Assembly: GCF_016859285.1 (NCBI RefSeq)
Contig: NC_053401.1
Coordinates: 3,912,969 to 3,976,968 of the forward strand
DNA: 64,000 bases
Origin: Xiphias gladius
Taxonomy: Eukaryota; Chordata; Actinopteri; Istiophoriformes; Xiphiidae
Direction: 5' to 3'
Shown here: positions 22,879 to 36,000 of the stretch, piece after piece
How positions within the stretch are numbered: position 1 is the stretch's first letter
How the letters are laid out: every line of letters starts with the position of its first letter
Translations under genes and position numbers: made by a program
Notes under the pieces: model-generated
The model's input: only the letters and a program-made list of their open reading frames with translations
What the model was told of the DNA's origin: nothing
Database searches by the model: none

Positions 22879-25800
22879 ATGGGGAAAGCAGATTTTCTCT
22901 CCCCCAAGGCGATAAGCAACCGGATAAAATCCAAAGGTCTCCAGAAGCTGAGGTGGTATTGTCAGATGTGTCAGAAGCAATGCAGAGACGAGGTGAGATG
23001 TTGGTCATGAAACCTGCGCCCCCCCCTCTCCATGTTTGTGTTTTAAACTTAAGCGTCTTTTCTGTTTTTTTTTTCCCGACAGAATGGCTTCAAGTGTCAC
23101 TGCATGTCCGAGTCCCACCAGAGGCAGCTGCTCCTGGCCTCGGAGGATCCGACAAAGTTCATGGACTACTTCTCCGAGTGAGTCCATTCAGTCACGGCGC
23201 TGTTTGAACCTTAGCTGCGCTTTTATTCAAATAAACAAAACAAAAACAAAACACACATGTTAATGGTGGCCTTCAGGTGGTAGATTTATTTTCTGTTTCC
23301 CCCCTTTTTGGTACCAGTGAGTTCAAAAACGACTTCGTGGAGCTGCTCAGAAGACGTTTTGGTGAGTCCAGATTCATCCAGATGTTTGTGTTTTTTTTTG
23401 CTTTTTGTTTTTGTTTTAAATATAAACAGCAGCTGTCTATAAACAGAACTGAGAAACCGTGCGTTGATCCGCAGGGACCAAGCGAGTGCACAACAACATT
23501 GTCTACAATGAGTACATCAGTGACCGGGAGCACGTCCACATGAACTCCACACAGTGGGAGACTCTCACGGACTTCACCAAGTGGCTGGGCAGAGAAGGTG
23601 AGCTCGTGTGAGACCACCAGGTTTAAGTTTAAATGACTGCCTTCAAAATAAAAAAGGTTACTGCTACACCACGTACAGAAGAGTATTTAGTAAATGAGGA
23701 AGAAAAGAATAACAAAAACTCTGCATAATGGCTCCCCTGAAGAAATGTCAGACCGGACGTTTGTCATTATAGCAACCAGGCACAAACTAAGTCCCAAGTG
23801 CAGCTGATCGCATGCTGTATATTTAACAATCCGTGACATGTTCCTCGTAGGCCTGTGTAAAGTCGACGAGACCCCCAAAGGCTGGTACATCCAGTACATC
23901 GATCGCGACCCGGAGACCATCCGCCGCCAAGAGGAGCAGGCGAAGAAGAAGAAGCAGGAGATGGACGACGAGGAGAGGAGCGCCAGGTTCATCCAGGAGC
24001 AGGTCCGCAGGGGCCGCGACGGCAAGGAGACAGACGTGAGCACCGGCGCCACAGACCTCGGCTCCGCACATGCCTCGCTCAGGCAAACGAAGAGCGTCGG
24101 AGACCCGGCTTTTCAAATTTAAAACGATGTTTTGTTGTGTATTTCATTCTGCAGGTAACTCCGGTTTACACAGAGCTGAAACGTGAGAGCGAAGAAGAAA
24201 AAGGTTCGGATTTTTTACTTGGTTTTCTCAAAAACATGAAGTATATACAACTGTTCGGCTATAATTTGGGGTTAAAGAACAAGAGTTTTCTTCATATAGA
24301 TATAGATATAGTTTTTTTTTTTTTTCATTTTTATTGTTTATATGGCCTAACAAACTATGTTTAAAATTCAAGATTTTCATTATTCTAGTTTAAAAAAAAC
24401 AAAAAAAACTGTTCAAATTAACCTCAGTTGTTTCTAAACTTAAAGTCAGATGTGAACACTGTGTCTTTCCACTCGACCTCACTCGCGTGTTTCTCTTGCA
24501 GTTGCTTTCAACCTGGGTGCTTCCTCATCTATAGCCGGTCCTTCCAAATCAAGGTAAAGAAAAGCTTCTGTGCCGGCTGTTAATTCTTCTGCACAATTTT
24601 CAGCTGGATACATGTGAACCGTTTTTTTTGGTCTGGATCCGTTTGCGTCTCTGTTTAGTTCTTCCCTGGGTGCTAGTGCTCTCAAAACAGCAGCGTCGTC
24701 CTCGACCAAGAGGAAAGACACGTCCTCCAGTTCAGATTCCAGAGGGGAGAAGAAGAAGAAATCTGCTCTGGAAGAGATCATGGAGGTAGAGAAGACGATT
24801 TTGTTCTGCCTTTTTATTTGTGTTTGAGTTTGCAGCTGAGTGTTCAGCTCGGACTTGTATTTCCTTTTTTTCTTTTTCAGATGGAGGAGGAGAAGAAGAA
24901 GAAGCAGTCGGTCAGAACAGATTACTGGCTGCAGCCCAACATCGTGGTCAAAGTCATCACCAAGAGACTGGGCGAGAAGTACCACAAGAAGAAGGCTGTC
25001 ATCACGGTAACAGTGCTCTGTGGTCGTTTAGGGGTGAGAGCGTGTTTATGTGCAGGTGTGGAACAGGACGAAAACCTACGATGCTCATAGTCGCGGGTCC
25101 TTTTCGCTGTAGGAGGTGCGAGACAAGTATGCAGCGGTGGTGAGGATGATCGACTCCGGAGACAAGCTGAAACTGGACCAGAATCACGTCGAGACGGTCA
25201 TACCTGCACCAGGTAAACCACCTCTGGCCTTGTACAGATTGTCACGCGCAACGGCGTCAAACTCACCGGCAGCTTGACGTCACTTAGTTCTATCCTCCTC
25301 GGCATCTTGTTGTGTCCGACCTCCCGCAGGCAAACGGGTTTTGATCCTGAACGGTCCGCACAGGGACACGGAGGCTCTGCTGGAGGGGATCGACGAGAAA
25401 AATTTCTGCGCCACACTCACGCTCGACTCTGTAAGTATTTGTGCGCGTCGGCCTCTTCTCACGTCAGCCAAACGCTGTACCTGTCACGCGTTAGTCGTAA
25501 GTTTATCAGCCACTGCACACCTGTTAATTAAACACCGGATACTTTTTCTGGCCGGCTGGCAGCTCCCTGTTAGAACTGTATAGCAGGATACCTCAAACGT
25601 AGTTTCTGGGCAACAGCTTAAAAGGGTCAGTTCACCCAAATTACCAAAAAAAAGCTATGTTTTCCCATTTACCTCTAGTGGTATCTAGCCATGCAGATCA
25701 TTTGTCCAGTTTTTGACATACGTCTCTCCCTCTCTCTGAGATTTGTGTCCATCCCCTGTAAAATTGAGGTGAATGGAGTCGTGTTTGTGGTGCTCAAAAC

Positions 25801-26683
25801 ATTGAAAAATTACATTTGATGCGTTCAGCAGAAGCTTTTTCTTTCCAGAAACGTCTGTCCCTTTTAGTCTTGATGGTCTGAACTGTTACCAGTTTTCACT
25901 GGAACCTCTTTAAAGAAATGGACCATTTAAAAATAAGAAAAAATAAATAGTCCCCGCCGTTCAGAGTGAAGTCTGTTTATTTCGCAGAGTACAGGGGACA
26001 ACATTTCCTGGAGAGAAACGATGTCGGCGAATTTCTTTCCACGTAAAACTGCCAACGATATGAGCACCAGATAATAACCAAAACTATATTCAGGCCACCG
26101 CATGAGAACATATGTTCTCACGTAATACATATTTGTAGTTCAGCCACCACCAGTCTAAATCAGTGGTGGCCTAAATACACTGTATTCACTAAAAAGATAC
26201 TTTTTAAAAAAAACCAAATGAGGTTTAAGCTTTCTTCGTTTGTTTTCTTTGAGAAGTGGCTAAGTGTCACGATTCGCTCCAAAACCGTCCCGAAAATACA
26301 ACATGGACTGGCATATTTGATGACATGCACCACAACACTCCTCTGCCCATCAAGCTTTTTAAATAAGGGCCAAATCATCCCTTTATGTACCAACAGAGTC
26401 TCGGAAAAAAAACTCTGTCCACATTCAATGTGAAAAATCTATCAACATTTGCGGCTTAACAAGTTGCTGTAAAAAAAAAAAAAAAAAGAATTAGCTTTGG
26501 TTTCATTGCTTTCCATTCCCTACATTCACTTTTATGCGTCTGTTTTTTTTTTTTTTAATTTTAAAATTTTCTAGTTTCTATGTTGCGGCTGCAGCCATTA
26601 TTAAAGTTTCCTCTCGTCCTCAGGGTCAACAGAAAGGGAAGAGAGTGGACGTCGCCTATGAAGATTTCTCAAAACTGGCCTGA
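22879..26683 (+). CDS. kin: KIN17 DNA- and RNA-binding protein
   Basis: A nuclear zinc-finger protein linked in vertebrates to DNA replication, damage response and RNA processing. Exons: 22,879-22,992, 23,083-23,177, 23,318-23,361, 23,475-23,597, 23,851-24,035, 24,155-24,203, 24,502-24,553, 24,659-24,785, 24,881-25,006, 25,113-25,212, 25,330-25,430 and 26,624-26,683. They join in phase to 1,176 nt, 391 aa (human 393). The zinc finger uses C28, C31, H44 and H50. The conserved winged-helix part follows (residues about 51-160, containing WETLTDFTKWLGREGLCKVD), then a charged coiled stretch rich in K/E, a Ser/Lys-rich linker with a basic KKKK nuclear-signal type run, and the C-terminal tandem SH3-like/KOW region (TDYWLQP to YEDFSKLA). 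The start is conserved in sequence (MGKADFLSPKAI). All introns are GT-AG. Identity is certain. Confidence 0.97.
25617..25925. repeat. Dispersed short inverted-repeat type element in the last kin intron
   Basis: The stretch starts with AAAAGGGTCAGTTCACCC, a typical beginning of a MITE-like repeat I know from teleost genomes, and runs to about TTTAAAGAAATGGACC. Recognition is from memory of such repeats, and the right boundary is approximate. The rest of the intron (to 26,580) shows no gene. Confidence 0.5.
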
Positions 26684-26861
26684 ACCGAAAGACCCCCCCG
26701 CCCCCCCGGTTTTAACCTCAGGCATCCATTTTTTTTTTTCCTGTGGGACTCTACTGTGTCAGAGTTACTTCCCCATGATTCACCTGTACATATACATATC
26801 CCACCGTGCATTTCCAGTGAGGCGTCACAGAAAAACACAGAGCAATGAGTTCAATTTGTTT

Positions 26862-26867
26862 TTTATT
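26862..26867 (-). terminator. Possible polyadenylation signal of itih2, inside the kin 3' UTR
   Basis: The closest minus-strand AATAAA downstream of the itih2 stop (27,070) is here. If it is used, itih2 and kin transcripts overlap tail to tail by several tens of bases. Confidence 0.45.
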
Positions 26868-26918
26868 TTGTATGAATATTCAAGCTGATCTTAACATTGC
26901 AGATGTAAATTTTCTCCA

Positions 26919-26924
26919 AATAAA
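26919..26924 (+). terminator. Polyadenylation signal of kin
   Basis: AATAAA lies about 236 nt after the kin stop codon and only about 150 nt from the stop codon of the convergent itih2, so both 3' UTRs are short and crowded. Confidence 0.7.
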
Positions 26925-27069
26925 CTCAACAAAAGTGACCTCTGGTGTTCTGTGGAACCTAATCGGTGAAGAAAAGCCTATTGATTAAATGATTCACGAA
27001 GAAAAAAAAATTGAATAAAATGTGAGGGGAAGTGACACAGAGGGGGTACTTGAATGCGTCTCTGTCTGT

Positions 27070-30000
27070 TCAGAGCGCCTGAAGGAAGCTGGTGAGATTT
27101 GGGACGATGTAGTCGGTGTAGTGGCCGTCGATGAAGCCCTTCCCGCTGTTGTGAATGAACCAGCAGTAGACGTTGGAGCCGCGCCTCTTATCACGCCGGT
27201 AGTCCTTCTGCCAGCCCCTAAACACGCACACACAGAGACAAGAGCTCATGGGTACGATGAGAACTCGGTTTGTTCAGGAGTCGGTTCTATGCAAATTGCT
27301 GCAAGACGTACCTGGTGACCTGCAGCTTGTTGCCCTTCACCTCCATGGTGGCCTCCTTCTTCAGGGGGTCGACCCCTTCGTGGATGTCGTACACGCGCAC
27401 CTCAGGCTCTCTGGAGAACTGCCCTGTGAGATCACACCACACACGTTTTAAGCCTCAAACCTACCACTTTATAAATAAGGTAAGTTTCGGGGTTAGACAC
27501 TGGTAACACCTGCATTAAAACCCGATCCATCCCGTCATTAGAGCCCGCTAATTTTCTGGCCTTACCTATCCTGTATTCACTTTAAACCTGTTACAGAGGC
27601 TTTTCTACCTCAACCAGAATACACACATTATATGACTTCTCTGCCGGCAGCAGAATTTCCTCCATGCTCCATTTTCTATCATTTCATCCCCACTTGTGTA
27701 TTTACATGTTATGAATGCACAAGATTTCTGCTTTAAATCTTTCAATGATACAAAAACTACCCTTTAAAAGTAATAAAATAACATCAAAAAAGTAAAGACT
27801 TTTTTTTTCTTAAATGAACGCAGTTGATTGCAGTTCGCAGAGTCATTGTTCTATTAAGAAGATATTCAGGCTTGAATTGAGGTACGCTCGATTAACAGTT
27901 AGCTCTCTCCGGGCTTCAACCCCTTTTCCCAAATTAAGATTTTTTTTTTTTTAGGCCCTACTCTTGGTTTACCAAAGCCCCGGAGGCTGGTGAGTGTTTC
28001 ACCACCACGGAGACCTTACCTATGAGCCCGTGCACCAGAGGGGAGTACCGGTTGTTGTTGGGAATGTAGATACCGAGGAAGTCAACATTGACGGGATTTT
28101 TCTTCCACACACGGTGAAGCAAAACCATCACCTGGATGTTGTTATTTACTGTGACGGTAACGTGAGAGTCCTTCACAATGGAAATCCTCACCCTGAAACA
28201 CAGAAACGTGACCATGTGAGACCACAAGGACCCGGGTGTAAAGGCAGTGAGTCGGACGCCGTGTTTAAAGGCTGGACGGTTACCCATCCTGTGTGATTTC
28301 AGCCGTGGCCCCCCAGGTGAAGGAGTGGTTGTTCCTGCCGTCGGTCATGCCGATGCCGTCGGTGCCGACGGTCACGCTGACCCCATCGGGCTGGTAGTAG
28401 ACCGAGATGGTGCCGAAGTAGTTGTTGAGGCGGTTTCTGTGCACCTGCTTTGAGCCGATTAGCTGACCGTTCACCACCACACCTTCGGGGACAGGAGGGG
28501 AGGTTAGAGAGCAGGGGCGACCCAGGAAATACGGGGTACACTTCGTTCAGAAAGTCAAGCGTTGAGTATCAGGTGAAAATAAAGTATCTCTACCTCTAAA
28601 GCTCACTAATTAACACATTATGTTTATACTTTTTTAAAAATCTGATCCGGAAACCAGAGTCTAAAAAGGACAAGTTGTGGTTTTACCGAGGGGGTTTTCA
28701 GCACCGGGCTATTTCTTGGCCAGGTGCAGTGACTGCCTCTGCCCGTCGACTCCAGGACCTCATTGGGATATTAAGCTTGTCTTAACTCTCGGCAAGACAG
28801 CCGATAAGCATAGTTCCCAAAATGTTGAACTATCCCTTTAATCCTGCTAAACTGTGGGATAACCGGCAAAAATTGGTGGACAGATGGACGGACTTCCTCT
28901 AAACCCTGTTCCTACGTGGATCTCCCTCCCGCGTCCCAGGGAAGCCCCGTTTTCTGTCAACCTTTTCTCCCCTTCACCGACGGCCATTATGAGATGTTTC
29001 AAAAGCTTGGGGTCGGCTTGCTGCCAAAGGAACCGCACCCGCTTTTTTTTCGTGCTGTAAAGGAAAACCCCCGCAGATGGATACAAAAAAAAAAAAAGCA
29101 AAGTGGAAAACGATCAAAACGTCCACACACTTACCTCCAATGCAAGAAGACTGCTTTTACTGTCCAGGCCCTTTTGTCACATGGACATCACGAAGGCTTA
29201 TGTGCAACGGATCTAAGTATATGCACGGTCTTATCCTGTTTTCTGTACTGTAAAGTAACAATGCGTGTTTCCCTCCAAATTCAGTGTCATGGCAAAATTG
29301 CACGGGGGGCCTGCAAAGTCTAAAAAAATAGAAGAGATTTGCGTATAAAACAGAACCTTGTAGAGGTTCAGTAAAGCCCAGTACCTGTTCCAGTGTCAGA
29401 CACCAGGTTGAGAATATGACCAGGTTTGGAGTCGATGTTGAAGCAGACGTCCAGGTTACTTCTGGGCAGGTGGATGATGAAGTGTGGGTCGTTGTCCACT
29501 GGATGGGAGACACTGAGCTTGTTACACACTGAGCGCCGTTCATATTTAAACACCCCAGCCGAGAAGACTCGCCGCGGTGGCCTGAAAGCCACCGGAAGAG
29601 CGTGTGTGTGCGTGTGTTACCTAAGTTGACCTGCTGGGGCAGAGCCCACTCCTCCGGACCCTTCTCGGCCTGACTCGGCGGGGCCGGAGTCGTCATCTGG
29701 ACCCAGGGTGGAGGCTGGTAGACGACTCGCACTGGAGAGTGGCCACTGGATGCTGAGCCCCCTCCTACTCCCACTCCTACATGCAGGTGAGATAACACAG
29801 CACATTATGATTTTAGATGCGTTTTAAGTTTTGTCCTTCTTTTTTTGTTTCATACGTGGTTTAATTACTTGTTTACTGGGGGGTTTTTTCCGCCCTCCCT
29901 TTACCGTACAGTGTCTGTTGGGGTTAGTGTAACATTATACCGCCTTCTGGCGGGCACCTGAGCAGCAGCCGTGCTTCGGGTCCTTCGGGGAGTCGGCCAG

Positions 30001-33000
30001 CAGCCTCTCCGTGGCGTCCTCGCTCTCCACCAGCAGCGCGGTGAGCGGCGTGACGAACTGATGCTCCACGGCCAGGGACATGATCCTCTGGGTGATCTTC
30101 CTCTTCTTGGCCGCTGTCGGAGCCAGAGACCTGCGGCGGAGCCACACTGCAACGGTTAAATACTGACAACACCACAAGTTTAGTTTAGTTTCTACAAAGT
30201 ACAAACGTTTTCTGACAGAGGTTTGACTTGGACTCATGACTGAGGGCCCTTAGTATTATTTGGTGTTTTCTTCCTAAGTAAAATCAGGTCACTTTTCCAT
30301 GGTAAGAGACGTTTTTTTGTTCATTTATTTCCAGTCATGGATCTTGCTTCTTCCCTGTATTCTGAATTTTCTTCTTATCAACCTGGCATGTTTCCGTATG
30401 TTTCTCGTATTGAAATATACAGAGCGATTGGTCACTCTGCATGCCCTCGAGCCTCTCACCTCTCAGAGATCAGCTGTTTGATGGTGATGTAGGCCCACAG
30501 CTGCCTGGCGAAACCCGTGAACGAGTGCTGCTGCTTGGCCAGCTCGGCGTCCAGCTCCGCGGTGTCGGCCTCTGTCTCCAGGGTGATGTCAATACGGTCC
30601 TGCGGGACGAGATTCATGCCATGACCTTGAACCCCCAACCTCTGCATGTGCGTTCACGTGAAACATACGTTCTCCCGATTTGGTTGGTCAGCCCTCGCCT
30701 CCCCCTGAGATGGAGATCTTTCAACATCACACATCATGCCTCAGGGAAAGCTCAGGAATTAAATAAACTGGGGGCTACTCCAAACCCATAGGACTCCAAA
30801 GTCAAGGAAAGATGGAAGTTGAGAACTGGGGTCTTTCGGTCTGGTCTACATGAGGCTAACTTGACTTCTTTAGTGCACGAATTAAGGCAGTGATCCCCAA
30901 ACTTTTTTGGCTTGTGAAATGAAGCAGCGTCTCCTTGTAACCCCCTTTTCACAGGCTGCCATGTCGGCGAGTCGCGAGTTGTTCAACCAGCGAGAACTGT
31001 TCAACTCTGAACGTCTCAGACTGCTTTATTTGAACGAGTGCGGGTAAACCTGGAGATGTTCACCTACCTGGCATTTCACAAGGAAAAAAAAAACCCCTGT
31101 AACCCCCCCGGGTTCGGAACCAGTGAATTAGTAACGCGGAGAATAATGTGTTCTAGGCCAAGTTCCCTCAAGTATAACGACGCAAACGTGGCTGTAAGCG
31201 TATGGTTGTGTGTCACACTCACGGCAGATGCAGTCGTGAAGCTGGTCAGCGTGTTGCTCTCAGACGGGAGCACCTTCCCGGCCACCACCAGCTCTGAGCC
31301 GCTGAAGTATTTGTCGAAGCGGTTCTGGGTGACGTCGGACACCGAGTCCTCCGGGAACTGGATGGTGATTCTCCTCAGCAGCGGAGAGGAGACCTGGCTG
31401 TAAAACATCTGTGGGGGAGGGGGGGAGAACCTGAGGTGGTACTGTATGAAGGTTAGGGGGCGTCCTACAAAATAAAACCCTAAACCTGGTCTTATTGTAG
31501 CTGCATGTAGACTGGAGATTTTTGTCTTTTGTTTAACACTGTTTTCTACATATAACTGCACTTGCAGTATATCTTGTTGTGTTGTTGTTGTGTAATTATA
31601 TCTCATTTGCATCAGTTAAAAGAATTCCATCAGAAAATATCTTTTTTTTTTTTTTTTTACGAATAGAAGCAGAACATACGATGCACGGAGTTAATTCTTC
31701 TGTCATAAAGGAAACAAAGATGTTGCAGAGTTTCGGTTTTGGTTGAGAAGGAACGAAGAGAAAGAGCTGAATGATGCTAAGCTGGACGCTGTCGTACCCG
31801 TAGCTGCTCTGCAGCGTCGTGGTTAGCGTAGATCCTCTGAGCCATGCCCCTGTTCTCCATGGCGACGCGTTCCAGGAAGTCATAGTCCACGTCAAAGCCG
31901 ATGCCCAGTGAGAAGAGAGAGAACTCCTCCCTCATCACTCGCTTCACATTCTTCTGGATGGTGCTGAGTTTGATCTCTCCTGCAGAGGGGAAGTTCATGG
32001 TGGTTCAGCTCTTTCCATTTAAAAAAATCATCTTCAACAGCATCTTAAAGGCCCAAGGGCTGATTTTACAAACTTTGCACCTTCAGTGCCTAAAATGTTG
32101 GTGTTAAAGGACCATATTAGTGGGGTTTTTTGGAAGTTCTAACTTGTTAACCACGTATCATGTACATTTTATATTACTGAAAATTACATTCAAAAACCCT
32201 CAGACACTCCCGCATCCTTTCGCAGAATAGCGAGCAGCAGCGTAAATGTAGTCCTTGTTTGTAGTAAATGAGATTAAACATGCAAAATCACTGGCACTGA
32301 ATGGTCCTTTAAAACGTGTTCTCACCACCCTTTGACAGTAGGAACGGGGATTTTTTTATGGGTGGATGAGCGTCTAAAACCCCGACAAGATTAATTTAAG
32401 TTGGTCGACAGGACCAATCTAAAATGTTTCATAATAAGAGTCATGAATAAGTCGGTGAGTCTTACCCACGGTGGGATCGCCATCAGAGACCAGAATGATC
32501 ATGGAGACGGAGCGGGAGTCAATTATCCCCTGAGTGGACGCCCTCACCAGCATCTGAACTGCTCTCATCAGTGCCTCGTTGATGTTGGTGCCTGGGGTCA
32601 AAGGTCAGTAAAATGCAGCCGAGCACAACCATGTCAGAGAGACTTCCAAACGGTCATTGTTTTTTATTTAAGTGTATTTTCTCATTTTACCATGATGCCT
32701 CACCTCCACTGGGTCTGATGGTCTGGATGTATCTCTTGGCATCGGCGACCTGAATAGACAAGGCAGGGACCAGCTCCTCGCTCCAGCAACGCACGTTGTG
32801 GTTGAAGTCAACGATGTTGAAGTGATCGTCGATGGTCAGGTCGTCCAAAATAGCCTGCATGGCCTCCACTGTCTGTGGGAGGAGTTTGGAATTAGATACA
32901 CTCCGCAGAATGGCCACACGGCGGCAGTGTTTTACAAGGGAGCGACCAAGTGAGTGAACCGCCGGAGGGGTCAAAGTGCAGAGAAACGCATCTGTAAACA

Positions 33001-36000
33001 ACCATGGCTTACTTGCTTCATCTTGACCCCCCACATGGACCCGCTGACGTCAATGACGAACACAATGTTTTTGGGAAGCGGGGAGAGGTTGGACGGAGCG
33101 AAGAACTGGACAAAGTAGCCATCCGAGACCTGGAGGAGACAGTGGAAGCTTGAGTGGCAGACGTCTGCGAAACCCCCCCCTAGCTCTACTCGAGCTGAAT
33201 AAATACACAGACTCGGATGGTTAAGTAGGCGATACCTGCAGCTCCCCGGCATTGCTGTCCCTGTTCACATCGTATGTGACAGTAAAGATGCCATCTATGG
33301 CACTGCCGGTGCAGTTGCCGCACGTCCTCTGCTGCTGTAGGTCGGGCTTGAAGACAATATGAGCCTGGGGACACAGACGCAGCGCATGGTACGACTGTTT
33401 AGACAAGCAGGTGGGGGAAAAAAATGGCTGCCGTCTGGGGTATGTTTCTGGCCCACGTGCGCGTGTTCTTTAAATATTTGTTAATTTGCGTAATATCTCA
33501 AAAGCTACCAAACAGACTTCAGTGGTATTTGGTGGAAAAATTGATCATCAATCAAGGAAGATAAGATTCATTGTGGTGGAAATAGCGCCATCATGTGGCC
33601 ATTCATAACAAAAACTTTACACTTTGGCAAAATACTAAAAAAAAATTGACGCATGAATGAGTTTCTTGGTTCAAGTCAAACCTTTCAGTACAGGCCACTC
33701 TTATTTTTCCACAAAATGCTCCACACAATTTTTTTTTTCAGCACTCCTGCTACAAAAATTCCATCCAAACTGATTTTTTTTGACAAGCCCAAAAAAAAAA
33801 AAACCGTTTGTATATTTTCCGGCACTGAAACAAACAAACTCAATGAATTGTGTGGCGTTGCCAGAGGTACTGAATCCCCGTGTGTTTCCAGTATTACCTT
33901 GTTTTTGGTTGTTGTAACTCTGATGAGCTCCCCGAACTGTAGCCCGAGGGTGTTTGGTGTTTGTACCCTGGAAATTCCCCTTGGCTCAAAGATGTACACG
34001 TCCACCTAAAGACAGACTGGGTCAGGGACGGCGGCAAGAGCGCGCACAGGCGTGCGGAGACACACAGACCGCATGGCGTCGTATCCTTACCTGGAACTGC
34101 GGCACCAGCCTCCCTGGCTGCAGGTACAGCAGGTGCTCGTAGAGACCCAGCCGCCTTTGTATCATCTCCTGGTAGTGGAGCTCAAACTCGACGTTACTGC
34201 CGGCGGGAACGTGGACCTCTGTCTTAAAGGTCTCCATGTCCTGGGAATTAGCCCTGTAAAGCAGAAATATCTCAGTCTCTGTGAGGCTGCGGAGTTCTAC
34301 AGGGGACTTAGGTCCGGGAGGCTGGTCCGGTACCTGACGATGCCTGCTGCCTTGCCTCTGGCTCTGGCCTGAGCGTACAGGCTCCTGGCTACTGTCTTCT
34401 CCTTCACGGAGCCCAGGAACGTCATCCCGTTCACATTCCTGCGACAGAGAGAGCGAAAAGGTTAGGACGGTACGCATCCCGGCGTTCGGGCTTTCGGCGC
34501 TGTGTGGACCTTTCGGCGCTCACATGGTGAAGTTGGTGATGAAAGCTCGTTTGGGGATCTGGACGTTGAAGCTGACGCTCTCAGCTTTGGAGCCCGAGTT
34601 GACCACCAAGCTCTTGACGGTGGTGTGGGCGAAGCGGGACGTGATGCGGCTCTCCACCTTGTAGCTCTTGACTATGATACCGTCTCCACGGATGGCCTGT
34701 GCAGGTGTGAACAGAAAGGACAAGGATTTGGGGGGGTCTTTTCTGACATTTATGAGCTGTCTCTTTCTTGGAATCCTTTATATCTCTGACCCTGGACGTC
34801 TCTCTTGTCTCTGGGTTTAGGGACTTGTTTCCTTTTATGACTTGGCTTTGACGTGTCTTCGTCTTGGACACCCCTCGATTTACTCTACTTTTTCCCACCT
34901 TTCTTTTGAAGCGATGTCTTTACCATAACTGAACATGCCGGTTGCCTAGCGACCTCAAGGTAATGAGAAGACTATTTTACAGTAATCTCGATTACAGCTG
35001 GGTTTCCTCTGGTCACAGTCCTGAATTGGTCCTGACCCTGTTTGGAACTGGTCTAGACTCGAATCCGACTGCCCTTAAGTACATGAATCAATTACCACAT
35101 TAATTACATGAATGTTTAGGGATTATCGTGCAGAGAACGTGTGACGAGATTCGATTTTTATCCCTAAAAAACAGCTTAAATGGTTTTTTTTTGGGGAATT
35201 CACACAGTTTATTCGATATTCTTAGTCTTGGTAACAGCTCAGTTTATTCTAGTCTTAGTGTTGAGTTGGTCTGGACCCTCTCGGACCTGGTCTTGTGATT
35301 TGACTCGGACGTACCCTTTTGAGCGTGCGTCAAGTATGGTTGCTCTGTTTTAAAGTGCTCCACAGAGTCCAACTCTCTGTTTGCATGGACTCAAATTTGA
35401 AAAACAAACATTTTGTCATAGTTTGTGACGATATAAAGGCAAACATATATATATCTATATATAGATATATAGATATGTATAGATATATAAAAACTTGATA
35501 AAACCACAAAATAATGCAGCCAGCTTCACGTGACTGTCCCACTAATGTGATTTCTCTGAAGGACAGACAGAAAAAAGGGAAGCAGAGCGGGATTAGTGGC
35601 GAACAGAGTCAATAACCCGTCAGTCATGGGAATCTCTTCAAACAGCAGCACATTGATTCTCAGATAAGGTTCAACTCTGTCACAGTGGAGAGGGCTGGGA
35701 CAGCGGGCCGCGAGTCATACTTCAAAGTCTTCCTGCTCCTCGCTGGTCAATATCGCTCTCTGGAACACACACACACAGATACACACAGTAATCATCAACT
35801 TCACACTGTCTTAATCTGGTCTCTGAGCAGGTCACGAATCACAAATTGTTGTTATTAAGTTGGAGATGATGCGGGATCACAATCGGGGCCAGGGGCAGTT
35901 TTGTGATGTTTGCGATTTGTGATGTCCTGTTTATTCTTGTGCAGTCGGTGAGACTGAATTCAACGGGGGATCTATGCCACTGCGACTTCAGTGAGAAAAA

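Noticed and set aside
24479-24985. 168-codon minus-strand frame
   Set aside because: It is antisense to three kin exons and the introns between them; the kin exons have family support and correct phase.
29157-29620. Long minus-strand frame continuing past itih2 exon 16
   Set aside because: It reads through the GTAACAC donor into intron; exon 17 follows in correct phase at 29,385-29,498.
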